Below are positions 29,323 to 37,974 of a stretch of DNA of 64,000 bases, piece by piece. The notes under the pieces were generated by a model, which did not search any database, was not told where the DNA came from, and saw only the letters and a program-made list of their open reading frames with translations. Made by a program: the position numbers and the translations under genes. The stretch is from Hyalangium ruber (GTDB lineage: Bacteria; Myxococcota; Myxococcia; Myxococcales; Myxococcaceae), in contig NZ_JAXIVS010000001.1 in assembly GCF_034259325.1 (NCBI RefSeq), forward strand, positions 1,207,252 to 1,271,251, given 5' to 3'. Numbering within the stretch: the first letter of the stretch is position 1; each line of letters starts with the position of its first letter.

Positions 29323-30840
29323 TCATCGGACCAGTTCAGGGAATGCGAGGTTCCGAAGCTCGGGCTCGGGGGTGTCTTTGTATCGCTCGAAGACTTCCTT
29401 GGATTGCTTCGCGATGTTTCCCAGCTTGCCCTTTCCCGCGAGCGCCTTGAAGTTGCTGATCCGCATCCTCATGCTGCCCGGCTTGATTCCCCGCCGCTCC
29501 GCGATGGTGTCCAGGTCGAACGGGAGCAACGCCGCACCGAATCTGTACAGGTAGAAGGCGACGAGATCGTCAGCCTCGCTCCAGGAGTGTCGCTCCTCTC
29601 CTGACTCGAAGATGGAGAGTAGGTCCGTGATGATGCTGGTGGGGGGCTGCTGCACCGCCGGTCCGTTGGCGGGCGGGGGCTCCGCGCGCGGCTCACGTTC
29701 CACGTCATCCACGATGAGAGGAGCCAGCACGTCCTTCTTGTTCAGGACGTGCTCGACAAGCGAGACGGCGGCCTGGGCGGCAAAAGCCTGCACCCTGTCC
29801 GTCTTGCTTCCGTCGCCCCAGTCACAGAGCGCCTTGACCAGGAGGACCTCAACGCTCTGGCGAGCTGTCGCGGCGTAGAGCCCAGCGCCCTCCATCTCCC
29901 CGGCGACCGCTTGAGGAAAAGCCTCGATGAGGCGCCCAAGGAACTCCTTGCTGTCGACAAGCTTCTCGCCCGAGAGCATCACTCCTTGGAAGACATTCAC
30001 GAACTCTTCGCCGCGGGCGAACCTCCAGTCCGCCCTGCGCGTCCGGAATCGCTCGGACAGCAGCGAGCCACAAAGGATGGGCTGCGCGCGGTGAGTCACC
30101 TTCATGTCCACCCGCTGCAGTTCGTAGGGGGTGACGGATTCGGCGATGATCACATCTCCGAGCCGCTGCTTCTTGGGGTCGAGACCGAAGGCGATCCCGA
30201 CGGATAGGACGACCTTGGGCTCCAATTCGTTGAGGGCATCGTGGATCGTGAGCGCGGCCCCATGACGAGCCTGGCTCCCCGCCGTGCTCTCCACATGGGC
30301 GACCGGGTAGCGGCCGAGCCGGCCGAGGCGGTAGGTGACGCGGTGAATGGCTCCTTCGACCAGTCCTTTCCGTCCAGCGAGAGGAGCCATCCTCAGGTGA
30401 AGCGCCTTCCGTTCCGTGTCCGTCGACGTCAGCAAGAGCACCTGGACCTTGTGCCGCTGCAGAAGCGTCTTCAACTCAGCCGTGGAGACGTCCTCGTAGG
30501 GAGGCTGGGGTTCCAGAACCGCGGTGGGGACATGGTTGTAGACACACTCACTCCCCAGGCAAATCTCCTGGACGAACCGAGCACCGAGCATCGCCACCAT
30601 TGCGTCGAGCTGCCCCCGCTCCGCATCCTTCAAGAGCCGTAGGAGCGAATACTGCGGGATGTCGAGAACGAGCGAATAGCTCCTGAGACCTGCGCGGCTC
30701 GGAACCGTGAAGTGTGCACCGTAAGTCACGCTCAGTGCGTTCGACAGTCCCGGCCAGTTCTCGAACGATTCCGGAACAGCGAGTAACAGCCTCGGTAGAA
30801 CCGTGCCCAATAAGGAAGGATCATCAGGAGCTTGATTCAC
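29323..30840 (-). CDS. Nucleosidase-domain conflict protein with C-terminal HTH-like domain
   Basis: This protein of 505 residues has three parts. Residues 1-125 form a helical domain that may be an effector-associated (EAD-like) adaptor. Residues 130-375 form an MTA/SAH-nucleosidase-like phosphorylase fold with VVLSVGIAFGLD, GEMEGAGLYAAT (catalytic Glu region, residues 315-326) and KALCDWGDG (catalytic Asp, residue 340). After a proline-rich linker comes a C-terminal domain (418-500) with DLVAFYLYRFG and GIKPGSMRMRISNFKAL, resembling a small DNA-binding module seen in restriction-linked genes. Phosphorylase-fold domains with EADs are predicted effectors in bacterial immunity. The GTG at 30840 is the apparent start. 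It stands alone between mobile debris. Confidence 0.75.
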   Translation of the reverse strand: MNQAPDDPSLLGTVLPRLLLAVPESFENWPGLSNALSVTYGAHFTVPSRAGLRSYSLVLDIPQYSLLRLLKDAERGQLDAMVAMLGARFVQEICLGSECVYNHVPTAVLEPQPPYEDVSTAELKTLLQRHKVQVLLLTSTDTERKALHLRMAPLAGRKGLVEGAIHRVTYRLGRLGRYPVAHVESTAGSQARHGAALTIHDALNELEPKVVLSVGIAFGLDPKKQRLGDVIIAESVTPYELQRVDMKVTHRAQPILCGSLLSERFRTRRADWRFARGEEFVNVFQGVMLSGEKLVDSKEFLGRLIEAFPQAVAGEMEGAGLYAATARQSVEVLLVKALCDWGDGSKTDRVQAFAAQAAVSLVEHVLNKKDVLAPLIVDDVEREPRAEPPPANGPAVQQPPTSIITDLLSIFESGEERHSWSEADDLVAFYLYRFGAALLPFDLDTIAERRGIKPGSMRMRISNFKALAGKGKLGNIAKQSKEVFERYKDTPEPELRNLAFPELVR

Positions 30841-31485
30841 GGGGCCACTCTACCTGTACTCAAGAGAACGAGCACTCGTGCAAGCCTTCCGAGAGCCCTG
30901 GGTGCCGACTGGGACGAGAGGCGCTCGTCGTCCAGCCTCGAAGCTTCACGGCAGCGAGCATGACGCCGCAGCTCTGTGAGGGGCACAGCGCTCCTGGGGT
31001 CGCCGCCACCTGCACGGCAGATGCAGAGACAAGTTCGAAAAGCCCGCAGGCGGAACTCGTCCTCCGTCGTTCTTCAATGGGTATCGCTAGCAGCCGCGAC
31101 GTGACATCGCAGACGGAAGACTGGCTGCACGCGACTCCAGGAGCACTGTCCACTCCAGCACGTTCCGCACGGGCTGTGAAAACTCCTGCAGGTAGGTTGC
31201 TCTGGCCCGCGCTTCACGGTGCGGGCTTCGGCGCCGGCGGTGGGGGCGGCCTGCGGCCCGTGGGCGTCGCGGTGGCGGGGCTCGACGTGGAGCATAGGAA
31301 GGACAGGAGCCCTCTTGGACGTAGCGGGCGGGAGCAGAGCGGGAGGTGAGGGACGCTGACGGGGAGCCCATGAGCCGCACTCCGGGCCGGCGCACAAGCC
31401 TTTCATCTCCAGCAGACACACGCCTGCCCAGCCCAGCCGCCTTCCCAGGAGGAGCGCGGCAGGGGCCTGGTTCTCTTGGCTGGCT
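30841..31485. other. Gap without a clear gene
   Basis: I find no supported gene here; open frames lack family features. A 23-base block at 31296-31318 is the reverse complement of 143-165 at the window start, so part of this gap is remnant repeat sequence. The 3' portion, from about 31400, may contain the true beginning of the toxin-like gene that follows. Confidence 0.5.
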
Positions 31486-32205
31486 GTGGCGGCTTGTGCT
31501 TCAACTTTCTCTCCGGCCACCACCCCGCGCATTGCCCGGACGATGCTCGAGGTGCGCAAGCATCTGAGTGAGACGACCCAGCGGGAGCTGGAGGTGCTGT
31601 TGCTGAACCTGACGGGGACCCGGATCCTCCAGGGAATCTTCTCGCGAGTGGTGCGGGTGGGCCCGGAGCCAGCGGCGCGTCCCCTCGCGAGAGGGGAAAT
31701 GCACCGGGGGGAGGCTCCAGCCTCGCGACAGCCCGGGCCGCGCCCCGCTGCCCCCGCCCCTGAGTCGCTGGCGCCTGCTCCCGCAGCGGGTGCATTGACG
31801 CCATCGCCAGGCCTGGTCCAGGCGCTGACAGGTAACAACCCAACGCGGCCCGTGACAGCAGGTCCACGCCTGCCTCAGGATGTCGCTGTCAGCCCGAATG
31901 TGCCCAAGCTGAAACCCGCAACCCGTCCTATCGGTCCCAGTCCCAACCAGAACGCGCAGCTTCAGGTGGACATCCAATACCTGGATAGCATGGGCGCCAA
32001 GAACATCCGGGTGAACCAACAGCAGGTGACGGTGCGCGACGGCCAGCGCGTTGGAATCAATCGGCCGGACATGCAGTTCGACTATAACGGCCGCCGCTAC
32101 CATGTGGAGTACGACACCCCTATGTCAGGCCGTGCCTCCGCCCATCAGTCGCGCCTCAGGTCCAATGACCCGAACGCGGAGATCATCCTCTTGATCGTGC
32201 CCTGA
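31486..32205 (+). CDS. Putative lipoprotein toxin with C-terminal nuclease-like domain
   Basis: The open frame gives about 239 residues. The segment just before and around the nominal GTG start reads WFSWLAVAACAS, a lipobox-like signal. Since no ATG, GTG or TTG lies upstream in frame, the true start is unclear or lost. A proline/alanine-rich linker follows. The last 85 residues form a compact domain with YLDSMGAKNIRVN, QFDYNGRRYHVEYDTP and a C-terminal AEIILLIVP strand, resembling a restriction-like nuclease toxin domain. The next gene, 17 bases downstream, is a plausible immunity gene. The function is inferred from architecture and neighbours. Confidence 0.55.
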   Translation: MAACASTFSPATTPRIARTMLEVRKHLSETTQRELEVLLLNLTGTRILQGIFSRVVRVGPEPAARPLARGEMHRGEAPASRQPGPRPAAPAPESLAPAPAAGALTPSPGLVQALTGNNPTRPVTAGPRLPQDVAVSPNVPKLKPATRPIGPSPNQNAQLQVDIQYLDSMGAKNIRVNQQQVTVRDGQRVGINRPDMQFDYNGRRYHVEYDTPMSGRASAHQSRLRSNDPNAEIILLIVP

Positions 32206-32222
32206 GGGGCAAGGCACAGCGA

Positions 32223-32951
32223 ATGACCGAGCACCTGAAGGGCCTGCTGCTGGATGACCGTTGGGCGCCCGTCACCTCGGAGATGGGCTTTCTGGAGGCC
32301 CGCGCGGAGTATGCCGCCCGCGCCTTCGCGGCCTGGCACACAGAGCTGATGACGCCACGTGGCATCTCTGTGGGGATGCGCCCGATTCACGGCAGCTTGG
32401 AGCAGGCGCTCTCCGCCTTGTTGCCGCTGACCCGTCCGGAGACGCGGCGGGATCTTTTCATTCCGACGCGCAGTTCCTGGACGGCGTACGTCGAGAACGG
32501 GTGGGGCGGGACCGATGCGGCGAGCGTCATGCGGCACATGGCGCGGACGCTCGGTTGCCGTGGGCTGCGAGTCGTGGCCGTGCCTGACACTTACCGTCAG
32601 GCCAAAGGCCGCTATGGTGCCGTGATGCTCGAGGTGTACGGCCCGCACCAGACAACCTGGCTCAACTACGTGCGGGCTGTGAGCGCGTCCAATGATGGGG
32701 GCCGCTGGGTCTTCGAGCAATTCGGCGAGCCCTTCTCCTTCGAGAAGGTGGAGCAGTACCAGGCGCGCCGGGTGAGGGACCGGTTCACCTTCGACATGCT
32801 TAAGCAGTACCTGCATCACCTGGGGCTGGCACCCTTCGAGGAGGATTTCTTCCTGCCAGAGGGCGCCCCCGCCTGGCTGGTGGAGAAGTCAGGTCCGGTA
32901 GCACCCACGCATGAGGAACTCACCCTGGCCCAGGCCCGGGAGAACTTCTGA
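32223..32951 (+). CDS. Putative immunity protein for the upstream toxin
   Basis: This protein of 242 residues has no signal peptide or membrane helix. Segments such as SLEQALSALLPLTRP and LFIPTRSSWTAYVENGWGGT look like a conserved cytoplasmic family, and CRGLRVVAVPDTYRQ suggests an alpha/beta fold. It lies 17 bases after the toxin-like lipoprotein gene on the same strand, the usual order for a secreted toxin and its cytoplasmic immunity protein. I do not recognise a named immunity family. The gene ends 43 bases before the tmRNA-like attachment remnant. Confidence 0.6.
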   Translation: MTEHLKGLLLDDRWAPVTSEMGFLEARAEYAARAFAAWHTELMTPRGISVGMRPIHGSLEQALSALLPLTRPETRRDLFIPTRSSWTAYVENGWGGTDAASVMRHMARTLGCRGLRVVAVPDTYRQAKGRYGAVMLEVYGPHQTTWLNYVRAVSASNDGGRWVFEQFGEPFSFEKVEQYQARRVRDRFTFDMLKQYLHHLGLAPFEEDFFLPEGAPAWLVEKSGPVAPTHEELTLAQARENF

Positions 32952-32993
32952 CGCAGGGGCCTACCCGACGCAGTGAACGCCTCTGCGCAGCGG

Positions 32994-33020
32994 TGGCGGG
33001 TTCGATTCCCGCCGCCTCCA
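32994..33020 (+). other. Attachment remnant: 3' end of tmRNA or tRNA
   Basis: The sequence is a T-arm (GCGGG, loop TTCGATT, CCCGC) followed by the acceptor strand CGCCTCCA, as in the 3' ends of many tmRNAs. No 5' part of such a gene exists upstream, so only the 3' end is present. An integrase gene lies 90 bases away. This makes it the probable attL or attR of the element. A matching 22-base core recurs at 51143-51164 in the same orientation. Confidence 0.7.
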
Positions 33021-33030
33021 TCCCGAGAAG

Positions 33031-33065
33031 CCCAGCAATCTTAACGGGTTGCTGGGTTTTTCTTT
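33031..33065 (+). terminator. Intrinsic terminator after the attachment remnant
   Basis: CCCAGCAA and TTGCTGGG form an 8-bp stem around ten bases (33031-33056), followed by TTTTTCTTT. It is a clean Rho-independent terminator on the plus strand and would normally end the tmRNA/tRNA transcript. Confidence 0.85.
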
Positions 33066-33110
33066 GTCCTCGTTTTCTTCATGTGACCTCAGTGTGCCCC
33101 TCTGGCGTCT

Positions 33111-34298
33111 CTAGCCCAGAGCGGCGCGCGGCTGGGGGATGGGACGATCCAGTTCCTGCACCGCGCTCTCGCGCGCCTCGGGCGACAGGTGCGCGTACCT
33201 CATGGTCATCTCGATGGTCGCGTGGCCCATCAACTCCTGGATGACCTTGAGAGCAACGCCCCGCATCGCGAGGTGGCTGCCGTAGGTGTGCCGCAGGTCG
33301 TGCCAGCCGATGGAACCCTCCGGGCGGCTGACTCCTGCCCTACGCAGCGCTCGCAAGAGCGGGTGCTTGGTCATCCCAGCGGTGAGCGGGCGACCGTCCG
33401 TCTGGCAGAACACGTAAGGGCCGCACAGGTGGCGGTGTGCCTTGAGTGCTTCCACCGCCGACGTGGGCAGGTCCACGGTCCTTTCCCGTCCACCCTTGGG
33501 CAGTCCCACCACGCCGCGCCAGATCGTTCGGCGCACGTTGAGCTTGCCGCGCTGCAAGTCCAGGTCTGCCCACTGGAGCCCGATCAACTCGCCAAGCCGC
33601 AGCCCCGTCTTGAGCGCCACGAGGATCAACGTCCGCCACTCCGGCTCAGCGGCATTGCTCATGCGCTCGGCTTCCTCGAAGGAGAGGAAGTCAAAGGCGG
33701 GCTTGTCCGTCTTGAACAACTTGACGCGCGGGACGTGTTGGAGCACGCCCTGTTCTTGAGCCAGTGCCAGCAACTTGTGCAGGACCGTCAGAACGTTGTT
33801 GATCGACTTGAGGGAGAGCAGCTTCACCGCACCGGAGCCCTTGCGCTTGAGGAGGGCCGCCCGCGTGGGAGCTTCCTTCCGTGCGCGCGCCCCCGAGGGC
33901 TTCTTACGCATGGCCGCCTTGAAGTCTTCGATCTCCGCTGGACCGATGGCATCAAGGGTCATGTTGCCGAACGCGGGGATCAGATGATCATCCAGGATCT
34001 GCCGCTTGGTGACGACGCTTGAGTGCTTATTGTTGTTCTCGCTGTACGTCAGGAAGCGCGGGACGAACTCCCCGAGGGTGAGAACCCGACCCGCGCCGTT
34101 CTCCTTTCCGAAGGTTCCGGTCAGGAGTGCATGGCGGATCTGGCGCTCGTACTCTTCAGCCCCACGGCGGGTGTTGATGGGCGAAGCCTTGCGGATGCGC
34201 TCCACCCTGCCGCTGGGGTGCTGGTACTTGACGTCCACCCACCACGCCTCTTGCACCTTGCCCTCCTGGGTCTTCCACTGCCGCAGTCTGACGCTCAT
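33111..34298 (-). CDS. Site-specific tyrosine recombinase (integrase)
   Basis: This phage-type integrase of 395 residues has an N-terminal arm-binding region, a SAM-like core-binding domain and a C-terminal catalytic domain. Catalytic residues are visible: Arg in TGLRLGELIGLQW, His-x-x-Arg in WHDLRHTYGSHLA, and His and Tyr in LMGHATIEMTMRYAHLS. Its stop lies about 90 bases from the tmRNA-like attachment remnant, so it likely integrates there. The start overlaps the excisionase stop (ATGA). It appears intact. Confidence 0.93.
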   Translation of the reverse strand: MSVRLRQWKTQEGKVQEAWWVDVKYQHPSGRVERIRKASPINTRRGAEEYERQIRHALLTGTFGKENGAGRVLTLGEFVPRFLTYSENNNKHSSVVTKRQILDDHLIPAFGNMTLDAIGPAEIEDFKAAMRKKPSGARARKEAPTRAALLKRKGSGAVKLLSLKSINNVLTVLHKLLALAQEQGVLQHVPRVKLFKTDKPAFDFLSFEEAERMSNAAEPEWRTLILVALKTGLRLGELIGLQWADLDLQRGKLNVRRTIWRGVVGLPKGGRERTVDLPTSAVEALKAHRHLCGPYVFCQTDGRPLTAGMTKHPLLRALRRAGVSRPEGSIGWHDLRHTYGSHLAMRGVALKVIQELMGHATIEMTMRYAHLSPEARESAVQELDRPIPQPRAALG

Positions 34299-34519
34299 GG
34301 CTTCTTGTCTCCGAGCGCAGGCCTGCTGTTACCGGGGCGCCATGTTAGCAGCGTGTCCCGATGGATGCGGAGGATTCGACCGAGGCGAGCAACACCGGGC
34401 ACCTGATCGAGCCGGATCGCCTCATAGAGAGTCTTCCGGTTCACGCGCAGCAATTCGGCGGCTTCCTCCACGGTGAGAAAGGCGGGCGCGTTGCTCGCGG
34501 TCAGAGGGGGCGCGCTCAT
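34295..34519 (-). CDS. Excisionase-like DNA-binding protein
   Basis: This protein of 74 residues has an AlpA/excisionase-type winged helix-turn-helix, FLTVEEAAELLRVNRKTLYE and LGRILRIHRDTLL. Such proteins direct excision together with the integrase. The gene overlaps the integrase start by four bases, and GGGGAT lies upstream of its ATG at 34519. The pair forms the recombination module of the island. Confidence 0.85.
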   Translation of the reverse strand: MSAPPLTASNAPAFLTVEEAAELLRVNRKTLYEAIRLDQVPGVARLGRILRIHRDTLLTWRPGNSRPALGDKKP

Positions 34520-35829
34520 AGCTGATCCCCCGCCAGCATCGACGCGGCGGATCGCGTCGCTCTGTTTCGTTGATGGTTCTGTGTCTCGTGTTGCCCCTGC
34601 ATGGGTGAAACGCTCCCGACTGCCGAGTGTCCGACGCTGCGGGCCTGTCTCCAGGACGCGCGGCGCCATGCCGTGAGACGAGGGGAGCCGCGAAGCTGGA
34701 AGCCATGCGGCGACCCGAGCGCATCCGGGGGGCGGAGGGGGAACGCTGCGCTGCGGGTGCTGTCCACGTCGAGCCGCCCCACGTACCGGGGGCCGCCATC
34801 GTGCCTCACTGCACTGGAGAGATTGTCTCGCATCCTCCCGAGCACCAGCAACGCGACTGGCCGCGTTGGGCACTCCTGGGCAGGTTTGGCCACCGCTGGA
34901 CAGGTGGCGCGTGCTTCCCGCCCGGGAAGCGCGGGCGCCCATCGCGTCCGCTGCGGGGCGTTCTGTGTGGCGTGACTCATGCCGCCCACGGTGCCCAAAA
35001 CCGGCGCGCGTGGACATTGGGCAAGATCAGGCGGATCCAGGCGGATCCAGGCGGATCCAGGCGGATCCCGACAATCTCCGCGTTTCATGCTGAAGCACGC
35101 ACGGACACCAGACAAGCGCGGCGCGGTGGAGTGCGCGAGGACTGCGGGCATGGTCGCGGCGGAAGTGATCAGCCCGTGGGGCGCGCCCGCGTCGGACAGG
35201 GGGCGCTCCGGTGCGTGGAGCAGGCCAGGACGGCGGGCAGCGTTGGCGCTCGCTAGCCCTGCACACAGGCAAAGCAGAAGGGAGACAGCGAAAGCGCCGG
35301 AACGCGCGGCGCGCCCTGGCGTGACTACCGTCGCCGCCTGGAGTGACCAGCGGCGCGCCCTGGCGTTTTTCCTGGCGTTGTCACCGGATTTCCCGGCGTT
35401 GTCACCCGGCAGCCAACAACGGCGCATAAATGCGCCGCACATGGAGGGTTGCCCCTCCTGGGAGTCGATCCCGACCATCACCTAACCCGCCCTTTCCCGA
35501 CCCTACCGAACAGCCCACAATGACCCGGGCAGAAGTGACACAGGGCATCGGCGGGTGTCCAGGCCACGAGCGAAACGTGACAGCAGATCGGCAAGCATGC
35601 AGACGGGCAACCAAGGGCCAATGCGCGCGGGCGGATCAACCGCCGTGCGGCACAGCGGAATCGGTGGCCGTGTCGCGGGCGCGGCGCTGATGCGGGGCTG
35701 ACAACGGGACTTCTGCGGGACTCTCTCCGGCGCCACGGCCGGGGCCACCCCGGCACCACGCCCGGCGCCACGCCCGGCGCCACCCCGGGCCCACCAGGGG
35801 CCTGCCGGGCCCGTGGAGCCCTCACGCAC
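34520..35829. other. Long gap in island, low-complexity
   Basis: I see no gene I can support in these 1.3 kb. A minus-strand frame with a possible signal-like stretch (VSLLLCLCAGLASA) exists, but it has no family features and runs across a tandem repeat. The region contains the 10-bp repeat at 35031-35070 and many short GGATCC and CGCCCGGC repeats toward 35770. It could hold replication, regulatory or RNA functions for the island. Confidence 0.4.
35031..35070. repeat. Four tandem copies of a 10-bp unit
   Basis: The unit GCGGATCCAG is repeated four times without spacers; the last copy ends in CG. Such short iterons can bind replication or regulatory proteins, but no such role is shown. Confidence 0.85.
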
Positions 35830-36037
35830 GTCGGACAGGTGCAGCGGGCTCGGTGGGCACGTCGAGGCGGGCCTGCCGGGCTGTGAGCGCTGGCGCACGT
35901 CGGACAGGTGCAGCGGGCCCGGTGGAGCCCTCGCGCGTCCAGGCTCGCCTGCTAGGCCCATGGAGCGCTGGCGCACGTCGGACAGGTGCAGCGGGCCCAG
36001 TGGAGCCCTCGCGCGTCCAGGCTCGCCTGCTGGGCCC
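35830..36037. repeat. Array A: three copies of a ~78-bp repeat
   Basis: Units start with GTCGGACAGGTGCAGCGG at 35830, 35899 and 35977 (spacing 69 and 78). They continue with GTGGAGCCCTCGCGC, TCCAGGCTCGCCTGCT and GGGCCC. The array stops exactly at the end of the small HTH gene on the minus strand. Nested inverted repeats such as TGGAG/CTCCA occur inside the units in some copies. Confidence 0.85.
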
Positions 36038-36213
36038 TACTTCATCAGATACTCGCGGACTCTTGACTCGCTCACCTTCAGCGCCTTGGCGATCGTGGCA
36101 AGAGAGTTACCCTCCTTGCGCATTTCCTGGGCGCGCGCGGCGTCCGCGTTCGTCTTGGGTTTTACAACATCGCTCACAGCGCCTGTCACTCTGTCTCGGT
36201 TCTTGCCTGGCAT
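36037..36213 (-). CDS. Small helix-turn-helix protein
   Basis: This basic protein of 58 residues has a C-terminal resolvase-like helix-turn-helix, RKEGNSLATIAKALKVSESR, and an N-terminal MPGKNRDRV tail. GGAGGAGAG precedes the ATG at 36213. It is flanked on both sides by 78-bp repeat arrays, so it might bind the repeats or regulate neighbours; this is speculation. Full-length invertases of this type have 180 residues or more, so it is either a genuine mini-regulator or a remnant. Confidence 0.6.
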   Translation of the reverse strand: MPGKNRDRVTGAVSDVVKPKTNADAARAQEMRKEGNSLATIAKALKVSESRVREYLMK

Positions 36214-36299
36214 CTCTCCTCCACTCCGACGTGGCCTGATTGCTGGGGTGGACAATATCCATGTCCAGGGGCTTAGGCCGGTGCAGCCCACGCGCCTCC

Positions 36300-36935
36300 A
36301 GGCTCGCCTGCTGAGCCCGTGCAGCGCGCGCCACGTCGGACACGCAAGCTAGGCCGGTGCAGCCCGCGCGCCTCCAGGCTCCCCTGCTGGCCTCGCGTGC
36401 TCCGCCACGTCGGACATAGGGAGTTGGGCCCGTGTCGAGGCTCGCCTGCTCGCCCCGTGCAGCGCGCGCGTCAGACATGGGGAACTGGGCCGGTGCAGCC
36501 CCGCGCGCCTCCAGGCTCCCCTGCTGGGCACGTGTAACGCGCGCTGGACACGGGTCGTCTCAGACGGGGCCCGGCGATCAGTTACGAGAATGGCGCGCGG
36601 GAGCGAATGCCAAAGGCGCGCGGGAGCGAATGCGGCGCCCGCGTCCAGGGTCGCCTGCTGAGCTGGTAGAGCGCGCGAGCATCGGAGGGGTGTTGCTAGG
36701 CCCGTGGAGCGCCCGCGGTGGGTGCGCGAGCAAGGCCGGAAGGGCGCGCGAAACGCCGCGCGGAATGGCGCCCAAGGGCAGCGACGAACGGCGCCAAAGG
36801 GCGCGCGAAAGGGCACGGCGCGCAGCGCGAAAGGGCGCGCGGGTGGGCGCTAATCCGGAGGGCTCCCGGAGCCAGCGCGGCGCCATTCTCGAGCCGGGGT
36901 TGCTAGGAGGCGTGGCGCGTGTGCTGGGCCCGTGA
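36300..36935. repeat. Array B: degenerate copies of the ~78-bp repeat
   Basis: Divergent units with CACGTCGGACA at 36335 and 36409, GTCAGACA at 36470 and a CGCGCTGGACACG variant near 36540 have spacings of about 60-75. Each is accompanied by CGCGCGCCTCCAGGCT-type segments. More decayed pieces continue to about 36930. The array fills most of the gap between the small HTH gene and the DUF2381 gene and contains no supported open frame. Confidence 0.65.
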
Positions 36936-37046
36936 AGGGCGCGCGGAAAGGACGCGGGCGCCCGGCGAATGGAGCGCGTCTGACTCCAACGCGGCGGGCC
37001 TCTCCCGTCTGCTACTCTGGGAGCCTACCTGGGAGGTTCCCCCGTC

Positions 37047-37952
37047 TTGCTCCGACCGTTCGCCCCAAGTCTTGCGCTCGCCTCTCTGCTGGTGGGCTTC
37101 ACCGCTGCGGCACAGGCCGTGCCCGCAGGGCGCTCCGTCGTTCTCACGGGCAAGGCTGGCGAGTCCCCGTTGATCTACCTGGCGCCTGGCACTGTCACGG
37201 CGATCCTGCTGGACGCGCCGATCCTGCGTGAGTCTGTCCAGGTGGAGGGCCGCGCCCGCTTCCCTGTGTTCGTGGTGGGTGATCAGGGCGTGACGCTCTC
37301 GCCTGCCGTGGCACTCGGAACTAGCGAACGGCTCGCGCTGCGAGTCACCTACCGCGAGGGCTCGCCCGCAAGCGTCGTGTTCCTGCTCACCGGGCAGCCG
37401 GGCGCGGCGGATGGTGTGGTCAACGTGAGCCGCCCGCAGCAGACCTTCGAGGCGTGCCGCGTGGAACTGTCCGCCACGCGCGATCGGTGCGAAGCGCTAG
37501 CCAAGGAGCTGGAAGCGCTAAAGGCACGGCCCGCAGCGCTGAGTCCGGCAACCGTGGCGCTCGCGGGGTTCGTGGATAAGGACGGCATGAGGGGAGAAGA
37601 GTTTAGGCAAGGGTGCTTCAAGGCGCGCGGGGGTGAGCTTCACCCCGTCAGGTGCTGGGGCGTCGGGGGGCCAACGTGGAGCGTCGTTGTGCTGGAGGTG
37701 AGCAACACCGGGGGGGAGCCGTGGGCGCCCGCGTGGGCCGAAGTCACGCCCGCAGGAGGGGAGCCGCGCCGCGCTCGCGCGCTGCTCTCTGGGCAAGCAG
37801 GCATCCCCCCGGGCGGTGTGGTGAGTGTGGCCGTGGAGGTGGAGATGCCCGCGCGTGAGAAGCCCGAAGAATGGCTAGAGGCGCTGCACGCGGTGCGGGT
37901 GTGCAACGGTGACGCGAGCCGCTGTCTGTCCGTTCCCGAGGTGACGCTGTAG
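37047..37952 (+). CDS. DUF2381 (TIGR02268) exported protein
   Basis: This protein of 301 residues is of the myxobacterial paralogous family TIGR02268/DUF2381. It starts with a signal peptide (LALASLLVGFTAAAQA) and a beta-rich domain with LDAPILRESVQVEGRARF. A coiled-coil-like segment (VELSATRDRCEALAKELEAL) and a C-terminal beta domain follow. The TTG start at 37047 has GGGAGG 11 bases upstream. The family is typically encoded next to Ser/Thr kinases, as here, with only 22 bases between the two genes. Its function is unknown; it may be a periplasmic partner of the kinase sensor domain. Confidence 0.85.
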   Translation: MLRPFAPSLALASLLVGFTAAAQAVPAGRSVVLTGKAGESPLIYLAPGTVTAILLDAPILRESVQVEGRARFPVFVVGDQGVTLSPAVALGTSERLALRVTYREGSPASVVFLLTGQPGAADGVVNVSRPQQTFEACRVELSATRDRCEALAKELEALKARPAALSPATVALAGFVDKDGMRGEEFRQGCFKARGGELHPVRCWGVGGPTWSVVVLEVSNTGGEPWAPAWAEVTPAGGEPRRARALLSGQAGIPPGGVVSVAVEVEMPAREKPEEWLEALHAVRVCNGDASRCLSVPEVTL

Positions 37953-37974
37953 CCACTGGCGAGAGGTGCCCAGC

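Noticed and set aside
34516..35481. A 321-codon minus-strand open frame with a signal-like segment.
   Set aside because: It crosses a tandem repeat, lacks a ribosome site and family features, and competes with equally long frames on other strands.
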